Positions 21,881 to 29,803 are shown, counted from the stretch's first letter. The stretch is 47,043 nucleotides of DNA from a virus (IMGVR_UViG_3300025276_003377:1-47043), one strand, 5' to 3'. The notes: generated by a model from the sequence alone, not told the origin. Made by a program: numbers and translations.

Positions 21881-22846
21881 ATGGCACATATGGTAGAAAC
21901 AATGGCTTACGCAGGACAACTTCCCTGGCACGGCCTTGGTACGAGAGTATCAGAAAATATTTCAGTCGACGACATGCTCAAAGAGTCTGGATTAGATTGG
22001 GAAGTTCAAAAAGTTCCAGCTTACGCTGAGCTGAATGGACAAAAAATAGCGAGTGGGCATGACATGCTTATTCGTACTTCAGATAACACAGCTTTGGATA
22101 TGGTATCAGGAAACTGGAACCCAGTACAGAATGCAGAAGCGTTTGACTTCTTCAGAGAGTTTGTAGAAGCTGGTGATATGGAAATGCACACTGCTGGATC
22201 TTTACAAGACGGCAAGCGTGTATGGTGTTTAGCTAAAATTAAAGACAGCTTCACTATCAATGGGAATGATAAAATAGATAGCTACATGCTACTTACTAAT
22301 CCTCATATGTATGGTAGAGCGGTCGATATTAGATTCACTCCAATCAGAGTTGTTTGTAATAACACCCTAACTCTTTCTTTAGGACAGAAGTCTGACTATC
22401 AGGTTTCAATGTCTCATAAGAAAGCATTCGATGCTGAAGAAGCTAAGTCGCTTCTAGGTATTGCAAAAGAGAAACTGAATCAGTACGAAGAGATGGCAAC
22501 ATTCTTGTCAGCGAAGCGTTGGACTGATGAAACTCTTAAGCGTTATTTAAGTGTGGTTTTCCCCAATACTAATCCTAACGCTAAGATGAAGACCTTTGAT
22601 ATCAAAGACTTCGATCAGTATGCTTCAAAGAATGCCAAGAGAGCATTAGAAGTGATGCCTTCACAGCCTGGTGCTGAGATGGGCAGAGGTTCTTTCTGGC
22701 AAGCATACAATGCTGTTACATACTTGACAGATCATGAGCTAGGTCGTAGCGCAGACAGTCGTCTTGCTTCAGCTTGGTATGGTCTTAACAAAGTCAAGAA
22801 AGTGAAAGCACTTGAGACTGCAATCGAGTTCGCTGAAGCGGCTTAG
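21881..22846 (+). CDS. DUF932 phage/plasmid-like protein
   Basis: The 321-residue protein matches the DUF932 family (TIGR03299 type): an N-terminal PWHGLGTRV block, a TSDNTALDMVSGNW motif, RVVCNNTLTLSL and KAFDAEEAKSLL, and a WQAYNAVTYLTDHELGR region near the end. The function is unknown; the family is frequent in phages and plasmids. It sits at the end of the early region, right before a tandem hairpin, with its own promoter and TTAGGAG ribosome binding site. Confidence 0.85.
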   Translation: MAHMVETMAYAGQLPWHGLGTRVSENISVDDMLKESGLDWEVQKVPAYAELNGQKIASGHDMLIRTSDNTALDMVSGNWNPVQNAEAFDFFREFVEAGDMEMHTAGSLQDGKRVWCLAKIKDSFTINGNDKIDSYMLLTNPHMYGRAVDIRFTPIRVVCNNTLTLSLGQKSDYQVSMSHKKAFDAEEAKSLLGIAKEKLNQYEEMATFLSAKRWTDETLKRYLSVVFPNTNPNAKMKTFDIKDFDQYASKNAKRALEVMPSQPGAEMGRGSFWQAYNAVTYLTDHELGRSADSRLASAWYGLNKVKKVKALETAIEFAEAA

Positions 22847-22860
22847 TTGTAACCAAGCAG

Positions 22861-22885
22861 AAAAGGGTCCCTAGAGGGCCCTTTT
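22861..22885 (+). terminator. Rho-independent terminator, copy 1 of tandem hairpins
   Basis: AAAAGGGTCC (22861-22870), loop CTAGA, GGGCCCTTTT (22876-22885): a 10-bp stem with one U-G pair and a U-run in its 3' arm. It stops the DUF932 transcript. Confidence 0.85.
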
Positions 22886-22892
22886 CCCGTGT

Positions 22893-22913
22893 AAAGGTCC
22901 CTAGAGGGCCCTT
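22893..22913 (+). repeat. Hairpin copy 2, abutting a late promoter
   Basis: AAAGGTCC (22893-22900), loop CTAGA and GGGCCCTT (22906-22913) repeat copy 1 with one base missing. Its last T is the first base of TATAAATA (22913-22920). It may be a second terminator or a barrier between early and late units. Confidence 0.7.
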
Positions 22914-22920
22914 ATAAATA
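22913..22920 (+). promoter_or_regulatory. T4-type late promoter, near-leaderless spacing
   Basis: Perfect TATAAATA; predicted +1 at about 22926, five bases before ATG 22931. The AAGG at 22921-22924 would lie upstream of the transcript. Confidence 0.75.
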
Positions 22921-22930
22921 AAGGTACATT

Positions 22931-23509
22931 ATGAAGCAGACATATGAGATAGCAACAATCCTTACATCGAAAGAGAGAAAACATCTCCTTGCGTTGAAGG
23001 AATCGTGCGTCACATTAGATGCTCATCAAGACTATAATCTATTCGACGTAGCCAAAACACTGATCCATCCAAAGCATCTAGGCATGTATACTAATAAGTA
23101 TTCGCCGACAGCTAAGCAAGGACTCGACAGCCTACACGCTGCCGCCAAAGAACGAAACGTTGGAGCTCCCGTTGCTCAATACTTTTTAGATTATACTAAA
23201 GACGCCTTTACAAAATTCCACACTGACGATGATGCTAGAGTCGGGCTGACAATGGTCACTCTACTCAATGAAGACAATCTTGAGGGTGGAGAAACAATAC
23301 TACAACAAGTTTACGAATCTAAGGCTCGGCCAGAGCATAAATATGCAAAACGAGAAGGTGCGGACGGACCATACGGACAAAGAATTATCCCAGAGGTAGT
23401 TCCAATGGAAGTAGGCGAGACTATCATATATGATAGAAACCTAATGCATGGTGTTGGGTTAGTACGTGAAGGTATCAGAACGGTATTAGTTACCTGGTAT
23501 CACACATAA
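22931..23509 (+). CDS. 2OG-Fe(II) oxygenase, prolyl 4-hydroxylase-like
   Basis: The family hydroxylates a protein or nucleic acid using 2-oxoglutarate and iron. Iron ligands are His97, Asp99 (HTD) and His173 (LMHGVG), and Arg183 binds 2-oxoglutarate. The C-terminal VTWYHT is characteristic. It is 192 residues long. The protein begins MKQTYEIA. It shares the same ending pattern as the truncated oxygenase at the window start but is only distantly related. The target is not known; it is expressed from a late promoter, so virion proteins are one option. Confidence 0.88.
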   Translation: MKQTYEIATILTSKERKHLLALKESCVTLDAHQDYNLFDVAKTLIHPKHLGMYTNKYSPTAKQGLDSLHAAAKERNVGAPVAQYFLDYTKDAFTKFHTDDDARVGLTMVTLLNEDNLEGGETILQQVYESKARPEHKYAKREGADGPYGQRIIPEVVPMEVGETIIYDRNLMHGVGLVREGIRTVLVTWYHT

Positions 23510-23512
23510 TTG

Positions 23513-23541
23513 TTGACAATAGGGACATATTGAAGTATAAT
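23513..23541 (+). promoter_or_regulatory. Early promoter upstream of the structured leader
   Basis: TTGACA (23513-23518), 17 bases, TATAAT (23536-23541). Predicted +1 is about 23548. It drives the structured RNA and the glycosyltransferase cluster. Confidence 0.85.
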
Positions 23542-23552
23542 ATGATCTTAAA

Positions 23553-23653
23553 GTGGTCGAGTGTTTCTGGTACACTCCCACTAGTGGCAAGACATTCACG
23601 AGCGGGGGAGTGTCGGATAAATGGCGAGGGTAACAACGAGGGGCCAATTTATC
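23553..23653 (+). ncRNA. Structured 5' leader, possible cis-regulatory RNA (unknown class)
   Basis: Three hairpins follow one another. First, GTGG and GAGTGT (23553-23556, 23559-23564) pair with ACACTC and CCAC (23572-23581). Second, GACATTC (23591-23597) pairs with GAGTGTC (23608-23614). Third, GATAAAT and GGC (23616-23625) pair with GCC and ATTTATC (23643-23653). In addition ACACTCCC (23572-23579) can pair with GGGAGTGT (23606-23613), an alternative that would break hairpins 1 and 2. It lies between an early promoter and ATG 23680. I do not recognise the class. An in-frame ORF of 45 codons from 23542 overlaps it but starts inside the promoter. Confidence 0.55.
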
Positions 23654-23679
23654 ATCTTATTAATAATGGAACTATTTGA

Positions 23680-24597
23680 ATGCCTAAAAATCCAAAGACC
23701 GACTTCAGACTAGACGACGCATATCAAGATTACGTTGCTGTGCCTATCCATGACTCACCTTTGGTGATCAACTGGAAAGGTAAGATTGGTTATGGCGACA
23801 TCATATCACCAATATGTTATGCTTTCAACCTAGCAGAGAAGAACAAGATAGATGTAGTTCTCAACTTCCATTGGAAGCAAGAAGGTCCAGTTAAGTTTAA
23901 GCCAGAGGACAATGAAACAATTCAAGACTGGGTAGAGTTTATTGCAAACTATACAGAGCCAGTTGAAATGTTTGATGTTAAGATCAACCACGTATACAAT
24001 TCCGATCTAAGATACAATCATGACAACTATGATGCTGATGATATATCATTGCACAATATGAGGTTCTCTATATTTGGTTTGAATGACTTCAACAATTATC
24101 ATGATACACATAAGTGGATCTCAATGGTAACCACTATCAAACATAAACAACAAATAAAAGATTACGATCCAAACAAGTCATGGAAGGATCCAATTGGCGA
24201 GTCACCTAATGGGTATGCTTGGCCAAAGATATCAACCATGCTTAACAAGAGAGGATGGAACACCAAGCACGTTCATTACGAACATGCATGCTCATCAGCA
24301 GTTAAGAAAATGCTATCAACCAGAGTTGTGTTTGGGTATCACGGAGCACATATGTGGCTTGCTAAATGGCTCGGAATGCCAATGATTATATTCAGCAAGG
24401 GCGGCAAGAGACGGAACAACATAACAGAGAAGGCCTTTCCGTGGGCAGTCACATTTGAATACTGGACAGACTTTAACATAGAATCTATTGAAGAATATGT
24501 AGCGCTGTCAATAAAAAGGAGAGATGAAACAATTGAAAGAAGAAAATATTACCTCACCGGTCCAAATCTTTATAGGTTACGAGGAAAGCGAACGTAA
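23680..24597 (+). CDS. Glycosyltransferase-like protein (GT-B type, tentative)
   Basis: The 305-residue protein starts MPKNPKTDF; ATG 23680 has a weak GGA. It has an early Gly-rich loop (GKIGYGDIISPICYAF), typical of nucleotide-sugar enzymes of the ADP-heptose or GT9 kind. A late block, RVVFGYHGAHMWLAKWLGMP, resembles the second Rossmann domain with the region that chooses the donor. No E-x7-E is seen. It begins a row of three glycosyltransferase-like genes, so I infer a joint role in building or attaching a glycan. The first gene overlaps the second by 74 bases. Confidence 0.55.
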   Translation: MPKNPKTDFRLDDAYQDYVAVPIHDSPLVINWKGKIGYGDIISPICYAFNLAEKNKIDVVLNFHWKQEGPVKFKPEDNETIQDWVEFIANYTEPVEMFDVKINHVYNSDLRYNHDNYDADDISLHNMRFSIFGLNDFNNYHDTHKWISMVTTIKHKQQIKDYDPNKSWKDPIGESPNGYAWPKISTMLNKRGWNTKHVHYEHACSSAVKKMLSTRVVFGYHGAHMWLAKWLGMPMIIFSKGGKRRNNITEKAFPWAVTFEYWTDFNIESIEEYVALSIKRRDETIERRKYYLTGPNLYRLRGKRT

Positions 24598-25228
24598 GGC
24601 GTATGATGTATGTGTCTCCTCAATTGAGCAGAGATCTAACATAAAAATCAACAAGCTACACACATCGCTTCTACCTAACTGGTATAGAGAGAAAGAGCCG
24701 CATCAGTCGACAGACTTTACATACACTAGATTCCTGTGTCCCGAACTTATGGACTTCAAAGGTATAAGCATATTTTGTGATTGTGACTTTCTGTGGTTAG
24801 CCAATCCAGCCTTTCTGATTGATTATATTAAACCTGATCAAGCGGTAGCTGTCTGTCAGCATCCAGCTTATATACCAAACACAGCCAATAAGATGGATGG
24901 TAAAATACAGCATCAGATGCCAAGAAAGAACTGGGCGTCTATGATGGTGTTCAACAATGCACATCCTTCTAATCAAATACTAACAAACAAATATGTGAAC
25001 GAGCATATGCCTGGTAGAGATCTACATCAGTTTGAGTGGTTAAAGGATAGCGAGATTGGATCCATTCCTTTAGATTGGAACTGTCTTGATGACTACTATC
25101 TAATGGAGAACCCTAAGGCAATTCACTTTACAGATGGTGGCCCTTGGTTCAAAGACTACCAAGACACAATGTATAGCGACCTGTGGATCGACCAAGCTCT
25201 ATCGAGATATGAAGACAATGAAAGCTAA
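24524..25228 (+). CDS. Glycosyltransferase, GT8-like
   Basis: The 234-residue protein has the GT-A core. IFIGYEESERKAYDVC is a start typical of GT8-type enzymes, FCDCDFLW contains the D-x-D metal motif, and HFTDGGPW near the end carries the His of the C-terminal donor site. It would transfer a hexose from a UDP- or similar nucleotide sugar. It lies between two other glycosyltransferase-like genes and begins within the previous one, with AAGGAG two bases before ATG 24524. Confidence 0.75.
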   Translation: MKQLKEENITSPVQIFIGYEESERKAYDVCVSSIEQRSNIKINKLHTSLLPNWYREKEPHQSTDFTYTRFLCPELMDFKGISIFCDCDFLWLANPAFLIDYIKPDQAVAVCQHPAYIPNTANKMDGKIQHQMPRKNWASMMVFNNAHPSNQILTNKYVNEHMPGRDLHQFEWLKDSEIGSIPLDWNCLDDYYLMENPKAIHFTDGGPWFKDYQDTMYSDLWIDQALSRYEDNES

Positions 25229-25997
25229 TGACATAACAGTTGTAATGACATGGTATGGTCAACAAGACCATCTGCTAAATCAAATGTTGTTCTATTCTAA
25301 GATGGCTGAGAAGTATCACTACAAGCCAAAGCTAATTATAATGAACGATGCTAATGGTCCTGAGAGGAAATACTTCCACGAATGCATTAATGCATATAAA
25401 GGTGTTATAGATGTTCAGGGCGTTGATGTTAAGACTGACATTGGGTTCAATTCACATACGTGTAGGAATCTAGGAGTCAAGCTAGCAAAGACAGATTGGG
25501 TATGGTTGATAGACGTAGATTGTTTTGAACAGGAAGACATCTATCATTATGCAAGATTTGAAAAGGAACTAAACGAAGATTGGTTTTATGTTCCAAAAGC
25601 AGACATGGACTACCCAGAAGATATGACAGACTATGAGCTTCTGGATCCAAAAGGAATAATCAAATACGTAACACATCCAAACAGTTGGATCATGACTAAA
25701 GAATGCTTTTGGTCAACTGGTGGATATGATATAGAGTTTTGTGGAGTGCGTCAAGGTGATGCAGAATTTTTTATCTCCATAGGACGAGAGGGTCATAAGA
25801 AGTGGGACTACGAGCTTCTACATGACGATAAAATGATACGAGTAGGCTTTCCAAAGCGTGATCCATTCTATATTAGACAGGACAGTTGGAAGCAAGACGA
25901 TGCACGAGAGCTTATAGATTTCGTGAGAACAAGAAACCAGAATCCTTATAGAAAATATAGAAAAAGGATTCACGATCTAACATGGGAGTATGTGTGA
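25209..25997 (+). CDS. Glycosyltransferase, GT2-like (GT-A fold)
   Basis: ATG 25209 (MKTMKANDITVV) is preferred; another ATG lies nine bases later. The 262-residue protein begins with ITVVMTWYGQQDHLL, continues with CRNLGVKLAKTDWVWLIDVDCF, whose D-V-D is the metal-binding triad of GT2 enzymes, and has a WSTGGYDIEFCGVRQGDAEF acceptor region. This fits a galactosyl- or glucosyltransferase. It overlaps the GT8-like gene by 20 bases and gp33 by four, so it is transcribed with both. Confidence 0.75.
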   Translation: MKTMKANDITVVMTWYGQQDHLLNQMLFYSKMAEKYHYKPKLIIMNDANGPERKYFHECINAYKGVIDVQGVDVKTDIGFNSHTCRNLGVKLAKTDWVWLIDVDCFEQEDIYHYARFEKELNEDWFYVPKADMDYPEDMTDYELLDPKGIIKYVTHPNSWIMTKECFWSTGGYDIEFCGVRQGDAEFFISIGREGHKKWDYELLHDDKMIRVGFPKRDPFYIRQDSWKQDDARELIDFVRTRNQNPYRKYRKRIHDLTWEYV

Positions 25998-26251
25998 GCG
26001 AAACAATAGAACTAAAGATGTTGAACTCAGCTACCTTTGCAAAGATGATTACAGACGATGTTGCAAACTCGGGTAATCGGATTACATATCTTGATGCTGT
26101 AGAAGATTTTTTAGCTAGGAATGATGAAGTAGAACCAGAGACGATAGCTTCATTAATTCAAAGAAACCAAAAATTGAAAGCATTAATATATGACGACGCA
26201 GAGATGTTGAACTTAGTAGAAAAGACATCAGCTAAATTACCGATTGACTAA
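25994..26251 (+). CDS. 33: gp33-like late transcription co-activator
   Basis: In T4, gp33 bridges the RNA polymerase beta flap to the sliding clamp to activate late promoters. This 85-residue protein matches it in the block YLDAVEDFLARN, followed by VEPETIASLI (compare M-S-Y-L-E-A-T-T-A-F-L-E in T4). The GTG at 25994 overlaps the previous stop as GTGA and has GGGAG five bases upstream; the track's ATG at 25982 is less likely. The gene order here is 33-59-32, the reverse of T4. Its presence fits the TATAAATA late promoters in this window. Confidence 0.8.
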   Translation: MSETIELKMLNSATFAKMITDDVANSGNRITYLDAVEDFLARNDEVEPETIASLIQRNQKLKALIYDDAEMLNLVEKTSAKLPID

Positions 26252-26272
26252 TTGAAAGGATTAGTGTATAAT
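26244..26272 (+). promoter_or_regulatory. Early promoter of gene 59, leaderless spacing
   Basis: TTGACT (26244-26249), 17 bases, TATAAT (26267-26272). ATG 26280 lies seven bases after the -10 box, at the predicted +1. A nearer ATG (26271) lies within the -10 box and cannot be transcribed. Confidence 0.8.
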
Positions 26273-26279
26273 GAATCCT

Positions 26280-26885
26280 ATGACAAGTTACGTAGGAAGG
26301 ATAAAGAGAGTGGAACCATTTGAGGTTTATCAGAAATACTTAGCGATGAAGAGACACTTCTCGTCGGGTACCTATGACTACCACAAGTATAATGGTAAGG
26401 TGAAAGCCAACAAACACTCGTTCGATATCCGAAAGGACAAATACTTTTTCTACAAACTATCTAAACAAAAACACGTAGAGGAATTTCTACTCGCCAACTT
26501 TGTCGATGGCGATGATGATTTTTGGGTAGGTCAGATGAGTGATGATAAGGTGAACGACGTGTACGAGAACTATCGTAAGCGTCAGCAATCATTATCATAT
26601 ACATTCAAGAACGACCTGTCTAAAATGAAGGATGACTTTGACTCGAACATAATTGTTCCTGACAATGAGCACCCTTACCTGCTTAGATTATACATGCGCA
26701 AAGATATTTGCATTGAGACGTTGACTATTCTCGATATGTTGTGTATAATGTATAAGTATTGGGACAAGAAGTTGGACGATGATGTTATCTGGTCACAGGT
26801 AAAATTAAAGTCTAATAAGTACCGTCCCTTCATGTCAATTGACATAAATAAGTATAGAGCAATCGTAACTGAGCGCTTTACATAA
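26280..26885 (+). CDS. 59: gp59-like helicase loader
   Basis: T4 gp59 loads the gp41 helicase onto gp32-coated DNA. The match shows in VYQKYLAMKRHFS, KYNGKVK, RRDKYFF-like RKDKYFFYKLSKQK, and in the C-terminal KLKSNKYR. Length is 201 residues from ATG 26280, near T4's 217. Translation from ATG 26271 is unlikely as it lies in the -10 box. The gene sits between gp33 and gp32, and carries an internal promoter for gp32 at 26721-26749. Confidence 0.88.
   Translation: MTSYVGRIKRVEPFEVYQKYLAMKRHFSSGTYDYHKYNGKVKANKHSFDIRKDKYFFYKLSKQKHVEEFLLANFVDGDDDFWVGQMSDDKVNDVYENYRKRQQSLSYTFKNDLSKMKDDFDSNIIVPDNEHPYLLRLYMRKDICIETLTILDMLCIMYKYWDKKLDDDVIWSQVKLKSNKYRPFMSIDINKYRAIVTERFT
26721..26749 (+). promoter_or_regulatory. 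Early promoter of gene 32, inside gene 59
   Basis: TTGACT (26721-26726), 17 bases, TATAAT (26744-26749), preceded by G, with predicted +1 near 26756 inside gene 59 coding sequence. The leader of about 170 bases leads to ATG 26925. A TATAAATC at 26899-26906 could be a weak late-like box. Confidence 0.7.
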
Positions 26886-26924
26886 AACGCATATAACGTA
26901 TAAATCGCATATAGGAGAAATATA

Positions 26925-27842
26925 ATGACTGATACATTTGCAGCGCTTAAGCGCAACCGCACCGAGGGCTTTGCCAATCTCACTACCGAGATCAACAAGC
27001 TCAATTCAAACCAAAAGCAACAAAACGGACCCGACGATCGTTTCTGGAAGCCAGAAGTAGATAAAGCAGGTAATGGCTATGCCGTTATTCGTTTTCTACC
27101 TGAGCCAGAGAATGAAGACGTTCCGTTTGTACGTATTTGGGACCATGGCTTTCAAGGCCCTGGTGGTTGGTACATCGAGAACTCGTTGACCACTCTAGGA
27201 CAGAAATGCCCTATGTCCGAATACAACTCAATGTTGTGGAACAGTGGTATCGAATCCAACAAAGATAAAGTAAGAAAGCAGAAGCGTAGACTTAGCTTTA
27301 CTTCAAACATCTATGTTGTAAAAGATCCTTCTCATCCTGAAAACGAAGGTAAAGTATTCTTGTACAAGTACGGGAAGAAAATCTTTGACAAGTTGAATGA
27401 TATGATGAACCCTCAGTTCGAGGACGAGTCACCAATCAATCCATTTGATCTTTGGGAAGGTGCAGACTTCAAACTTAAAATTAGAAATGTAGAAGGCTAC
27501 AGGAACTATGATAAGTCTGAGTTTGAAACACCAGCACCATTATTAGATGATGATGCAGCTTTAGAGGGTATCTGGAAATCAGAGAACTCATTGGCTGAAT
27601 TTGTGAACCCTAGCAACTTTAAAACGTATGAAGAGCTTCAAACTAAACTTAACCGAGTGTTAGGATTAGATGGTGCAGCTCCAGGTACGACTGCAGCTAT
27701 GGCAGAGGCGCCTGCTCCGACTCCAGCAATGGAATCACCAGCAGCTCCAACACCACAAGCTACAATGGCTCCACAGGCAGAAGCATCTGTCGAAGATGAT
27801 GATGAATCATTGGAGTTTTTTAAGAAGCTAGCCCAAGACTAG
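26925..27842 (+). CDS. 32: gp32-like single-stranded DNA binding protein
   Basis: gp32 coats single-stranded DNA in replication and recombination. The N-terminal FAALKRNRTEGF is the basic cooperativity region. The DNA-binding core has WYIEN, FTSNIYVVKDPSHPENEGKVFLYKYGKK and NPFDLWEGADFKLKIR. The C-terminal tail is acidic (EDDDESLEFFKKL), as in T4, where it contacts gp59 and others. The zinc site of T4 is not kept: the positions of Cys77 and Cys90 are Ser, and only one Cys remains (KCPMSEY). It has 305 residues, close to T4's 301. A perfect inverted repeat follows the gene. Confidence 0.95.
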   Translation: MTDTFAALKRNRTEGFANLTTEINKLNSNQKQQNGPDDRFWKPEVDKAGNGYAVIRFLPEPENEDVPFVRIWDHGFQGPGGWYIENSLTTLGQKCPMSEYNSMLWNSGIESNKDKVRKQKRRLSFTSNIYVVKDPSHPENEGKVFLYKYGKKIFDKLNDMMNPQFEDESPINPFDLWEGADFKLKIRNVEGYRNYDKSEFETPAPLLDDDAALEGIWKSENSLAEFVNPSNFKTYEELQTKLNRVLGLDGAAPGTTAAMAEAPAPTPAMESPAAPTPQATMAPQAEASVEDDDESLEFFKKLAQD

Positions 27843-27881
27843 TTACTTAGTATTAAGGAGGTGGCTAAGCCACTAAGTAAC
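27842..27881. terminator. Inverted repeat between convergent genes 32 and the tape measure gene
   Basis: GTTACTTAGT (27842-27851) and ACTAAGTAAC (27872-27881) form a perfect 10-bp stem; a smaller TGGC/GCCA stem is nested at 27862-27872. There is no U-run on either side, so it may be a weak bidirectional terminator. The stop codons of both genes touch its arms. Confidence 0.55.
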
Positions 27882-29792
27882 GATACCAGGTAAGACACGT
27901 CTGTGCCTATGACCTAGTGAACTTCCACCATTGGAACTAATAATTCCAGTGGTGGAATTGTTTATAGCAGTTGTATTATTTACTTGTTGAGTATTCAGTT
28001 CTGTTTTAATATCACCCCTGCCGCCGGACATGAGATCTTTTTCTGATTCTTGTTCGTTCTGTGTAGCAGTGTTTACTCCAGCAGAAGGAGTAGTTGGTGC
28101 ATTAGCTAACATCTCTTGAGCAGCAGTAGTAGTGTCACCAGTATCCATTGGTTGCATTAGCTCAGCCATAGCTTTGGCTATTACGTCTGGATCGTTCATG
28201 TCAGGTTTCTTACTAGACACTAACGTAGCATCTTTCTTTGTTTCTTCTTCTTTCTTTTGATCATATCTTTCAAGCAGCTGTTGTCCAACTACTTCAGACA
28301 TAGTACCATCAGCAACCTTTGCCTCAATGGCTTCTTTAACAGTAGCACGAGGCTGCTCAAAGTCTATTTGTTTTTCTAGCTTATCAGCTGTGGATCCATC
28401 TGACTCACCTCTCTGGTCCACCCTAGCTTGAGCTCTATCACCGAATTCCATTTTCAGTTCACGCATGGATTCTGCTGCACCACCAAGGCCCGGAACCATA
28501 TCAACTAGATCAGCCAAGAAGTCAATGATACCATTGATTAAATTAGCTATACCAATAAGAACTTTATCACCAGCATTAGCTAGCATGTTCTTAGCTTTCG
28601 CTGTATCACCTTGGAAGAAGGCTAGTACTGCTCCCACAACATCAGTAATTGAACTTATAATTGTGCCTAGCGTACTTGCAATAACGCCAATTACGACACC
28701 AATTGCTTCGAACACGGGGGTTAGGAATACGAGCATCTCTGTAAAGACATCCATAAGTTTGCTGAATAGTGCAATGATCGGTGGAAGGAGATCTTCCATT
28801 ATAGCATTAATGGCTGGCATCAATGCTTCCATTAACGTAGCAAACAATCGCATAATAGTTTCGAACAGTTGCATGATTGGAGGTAGAAGCTGCTCGACGA
28901 GGTTCAATATAATAGGCATCAATGTCTCTACTATCTTACCAAACGCTTGCGCTAATGTTTGTACAATCTCTATAACAGCTGGCATTACCACATCCACGAC
29001 TTTCATTATACCTTCAAACAATGGAGGTAGTACGTCGTTCATGAACGTATCAAACAAGTCTTTAACTTGCTGCATTAAAGGTCCGCCACCTGATATCAAT
29101 GCCATGGCTAATACGGACAGCCCAACTAAGAATAAACTAATACCTTTGAATAGACTTTTTATAGTCTTCATGATACCACCAAACATCTTACCAACTACGC
29201 CTTTCTGTTTCTCAGGCTTGTCGTTAGGGTCCGTTCCAGAGTCGCCTTTGTTATCATCCACATCATCAGCGTCACTGCGGATTTTTTGCTCCACCATTAA
29301 ATCTTTTATCACCTCGGCGTGCGCTGCTGTTTGTGCTGTGTGTAGCTCAATGCTTTCAACTAGCTCTCTGATGCCGCCGTTATCATCTTCAGCATCTTCA
29401 TCGTCTGCTAGCTTATCTGCGTCTTTAGATTCACCAATCTCTTCTTGCATGCGTAATTGTTCTTTAATCTCAATTACTTCATCTTTAAGTCCACGCATTG
29501 CTAATGCATCGAAGTGCATGCTGTGTAGATACGTCTCTATACTCATTAACAATCTTACTGCATCGGGTTGTTCTTGAATATCAACTTTAGATGCATCACC
29601 AGGTCCTTCACTGCCCTCGCCTTCTGGTGCTATAAGTTGGATCGGTTCTACGACGACATCAACCTTACTCATCGTATTGATGCTAAGCTCAATGCCTTCA
29701 ATACGCTTAACAATAGTGTCAGCTATATCGTTAGTGACTCTCTCGACATCAATTGTCTCGCCTGTCGCTGTGAGTAGAACCGGAAGTGCCAT
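27873..29792 (-). CDS. Tail tape-measure protein
   Basis: The 639-residue protein is identified by composition and place. It begins with a soluble 180 residues, with an acidic stretch (DADKLADDEDAEDD). A long hydrophobic and amphipathic middle (about 200-430) follows, with repeated LPPI, MPAI and MPII turns every 15-20 residues, and a polar tail with QQVNNTT repeats. This is the layout of tape-measure proteins, which set tail length and help DNA enter the host; T4's is gp29 (590 residues). The genes directly upstream on the minus strand are tail-assembly chaperone-like. ATG 29792 has AGGAAATA nearby. It is last in the minus-strand tail operon. Confidence 0.75.
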   Translation of the reverse strand: MALPVLLTATGETIDVERVTNDIADTIVKRIEGIELSINTMSKVDVVVEPIQLIAPEGEGSEGPGDASKVDIQEQPDAVRLLMSIETYLHSMHFDALAMRGLKDEVIEIKEQLRMQEEIGESKDADKLADDEDAEDDNGGIRELVESIELHTAQTAAHAEVIKDLMVEQKIRSDADDVDDNKGDSGTDPNDKPEKQKGVVGKMFGGIMKTIKSLFKGISLFLVGLSVLAMALISGGGPLMQQVKDLFDTFMNDVLPPLFEGIMKVVDVVMPAVIEIVQTLAQAFGKIVETLMPIILNLVEQLLPPIMQLFETIMRLFATLMEALMPAINAIMEDLLPPIIALFSKLMDVFTEMLVFLTPVFEAIGVVIGVIASTLGTIISSITDVVGAVLAFFQGDTAKAKNMLANAGDKVLIGIANLINGIIDFLADLVDMVPGLGGAAESMRELKMEFGDRAQARVDQRGESDGSTADKLEKQIDFEQPRATVKEAIEAKVADGTMSEVVGQQLLERYDQKKEEETKKDATLVSSKKPDMNDPDVIAKAMAELMQPMDTGDTTTAAQEMLANAPTTPSAGVNTATQNEQESEKDLMSGGRGDIKTELNTQQVNNTTAINNSTTGIISSNGGSSLGHRHRRVLPGIVT

Positions 29793-29803
29793 CTATCTAT
29801 TTC

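Noticed and set aside
23542-23679. A 45-codon ORF covering the structured leader
   Set aside because: Its ATG directly follows the -10 box and would lie upstream of the predicted +1; no ribosome binding site.
26844-26851. CATAAATA inside gene 59
   Set aside because: No start codon at a suitable distance, and the internal early promoter explains gp32.
28465-29577. Long plus-strand frame opposite the tape-measure gene
   Set aside because: Shadow of the repetitive minus-strand gene; low complexity (Ser, Ile, Asn), no promoter or ribosome binding site.
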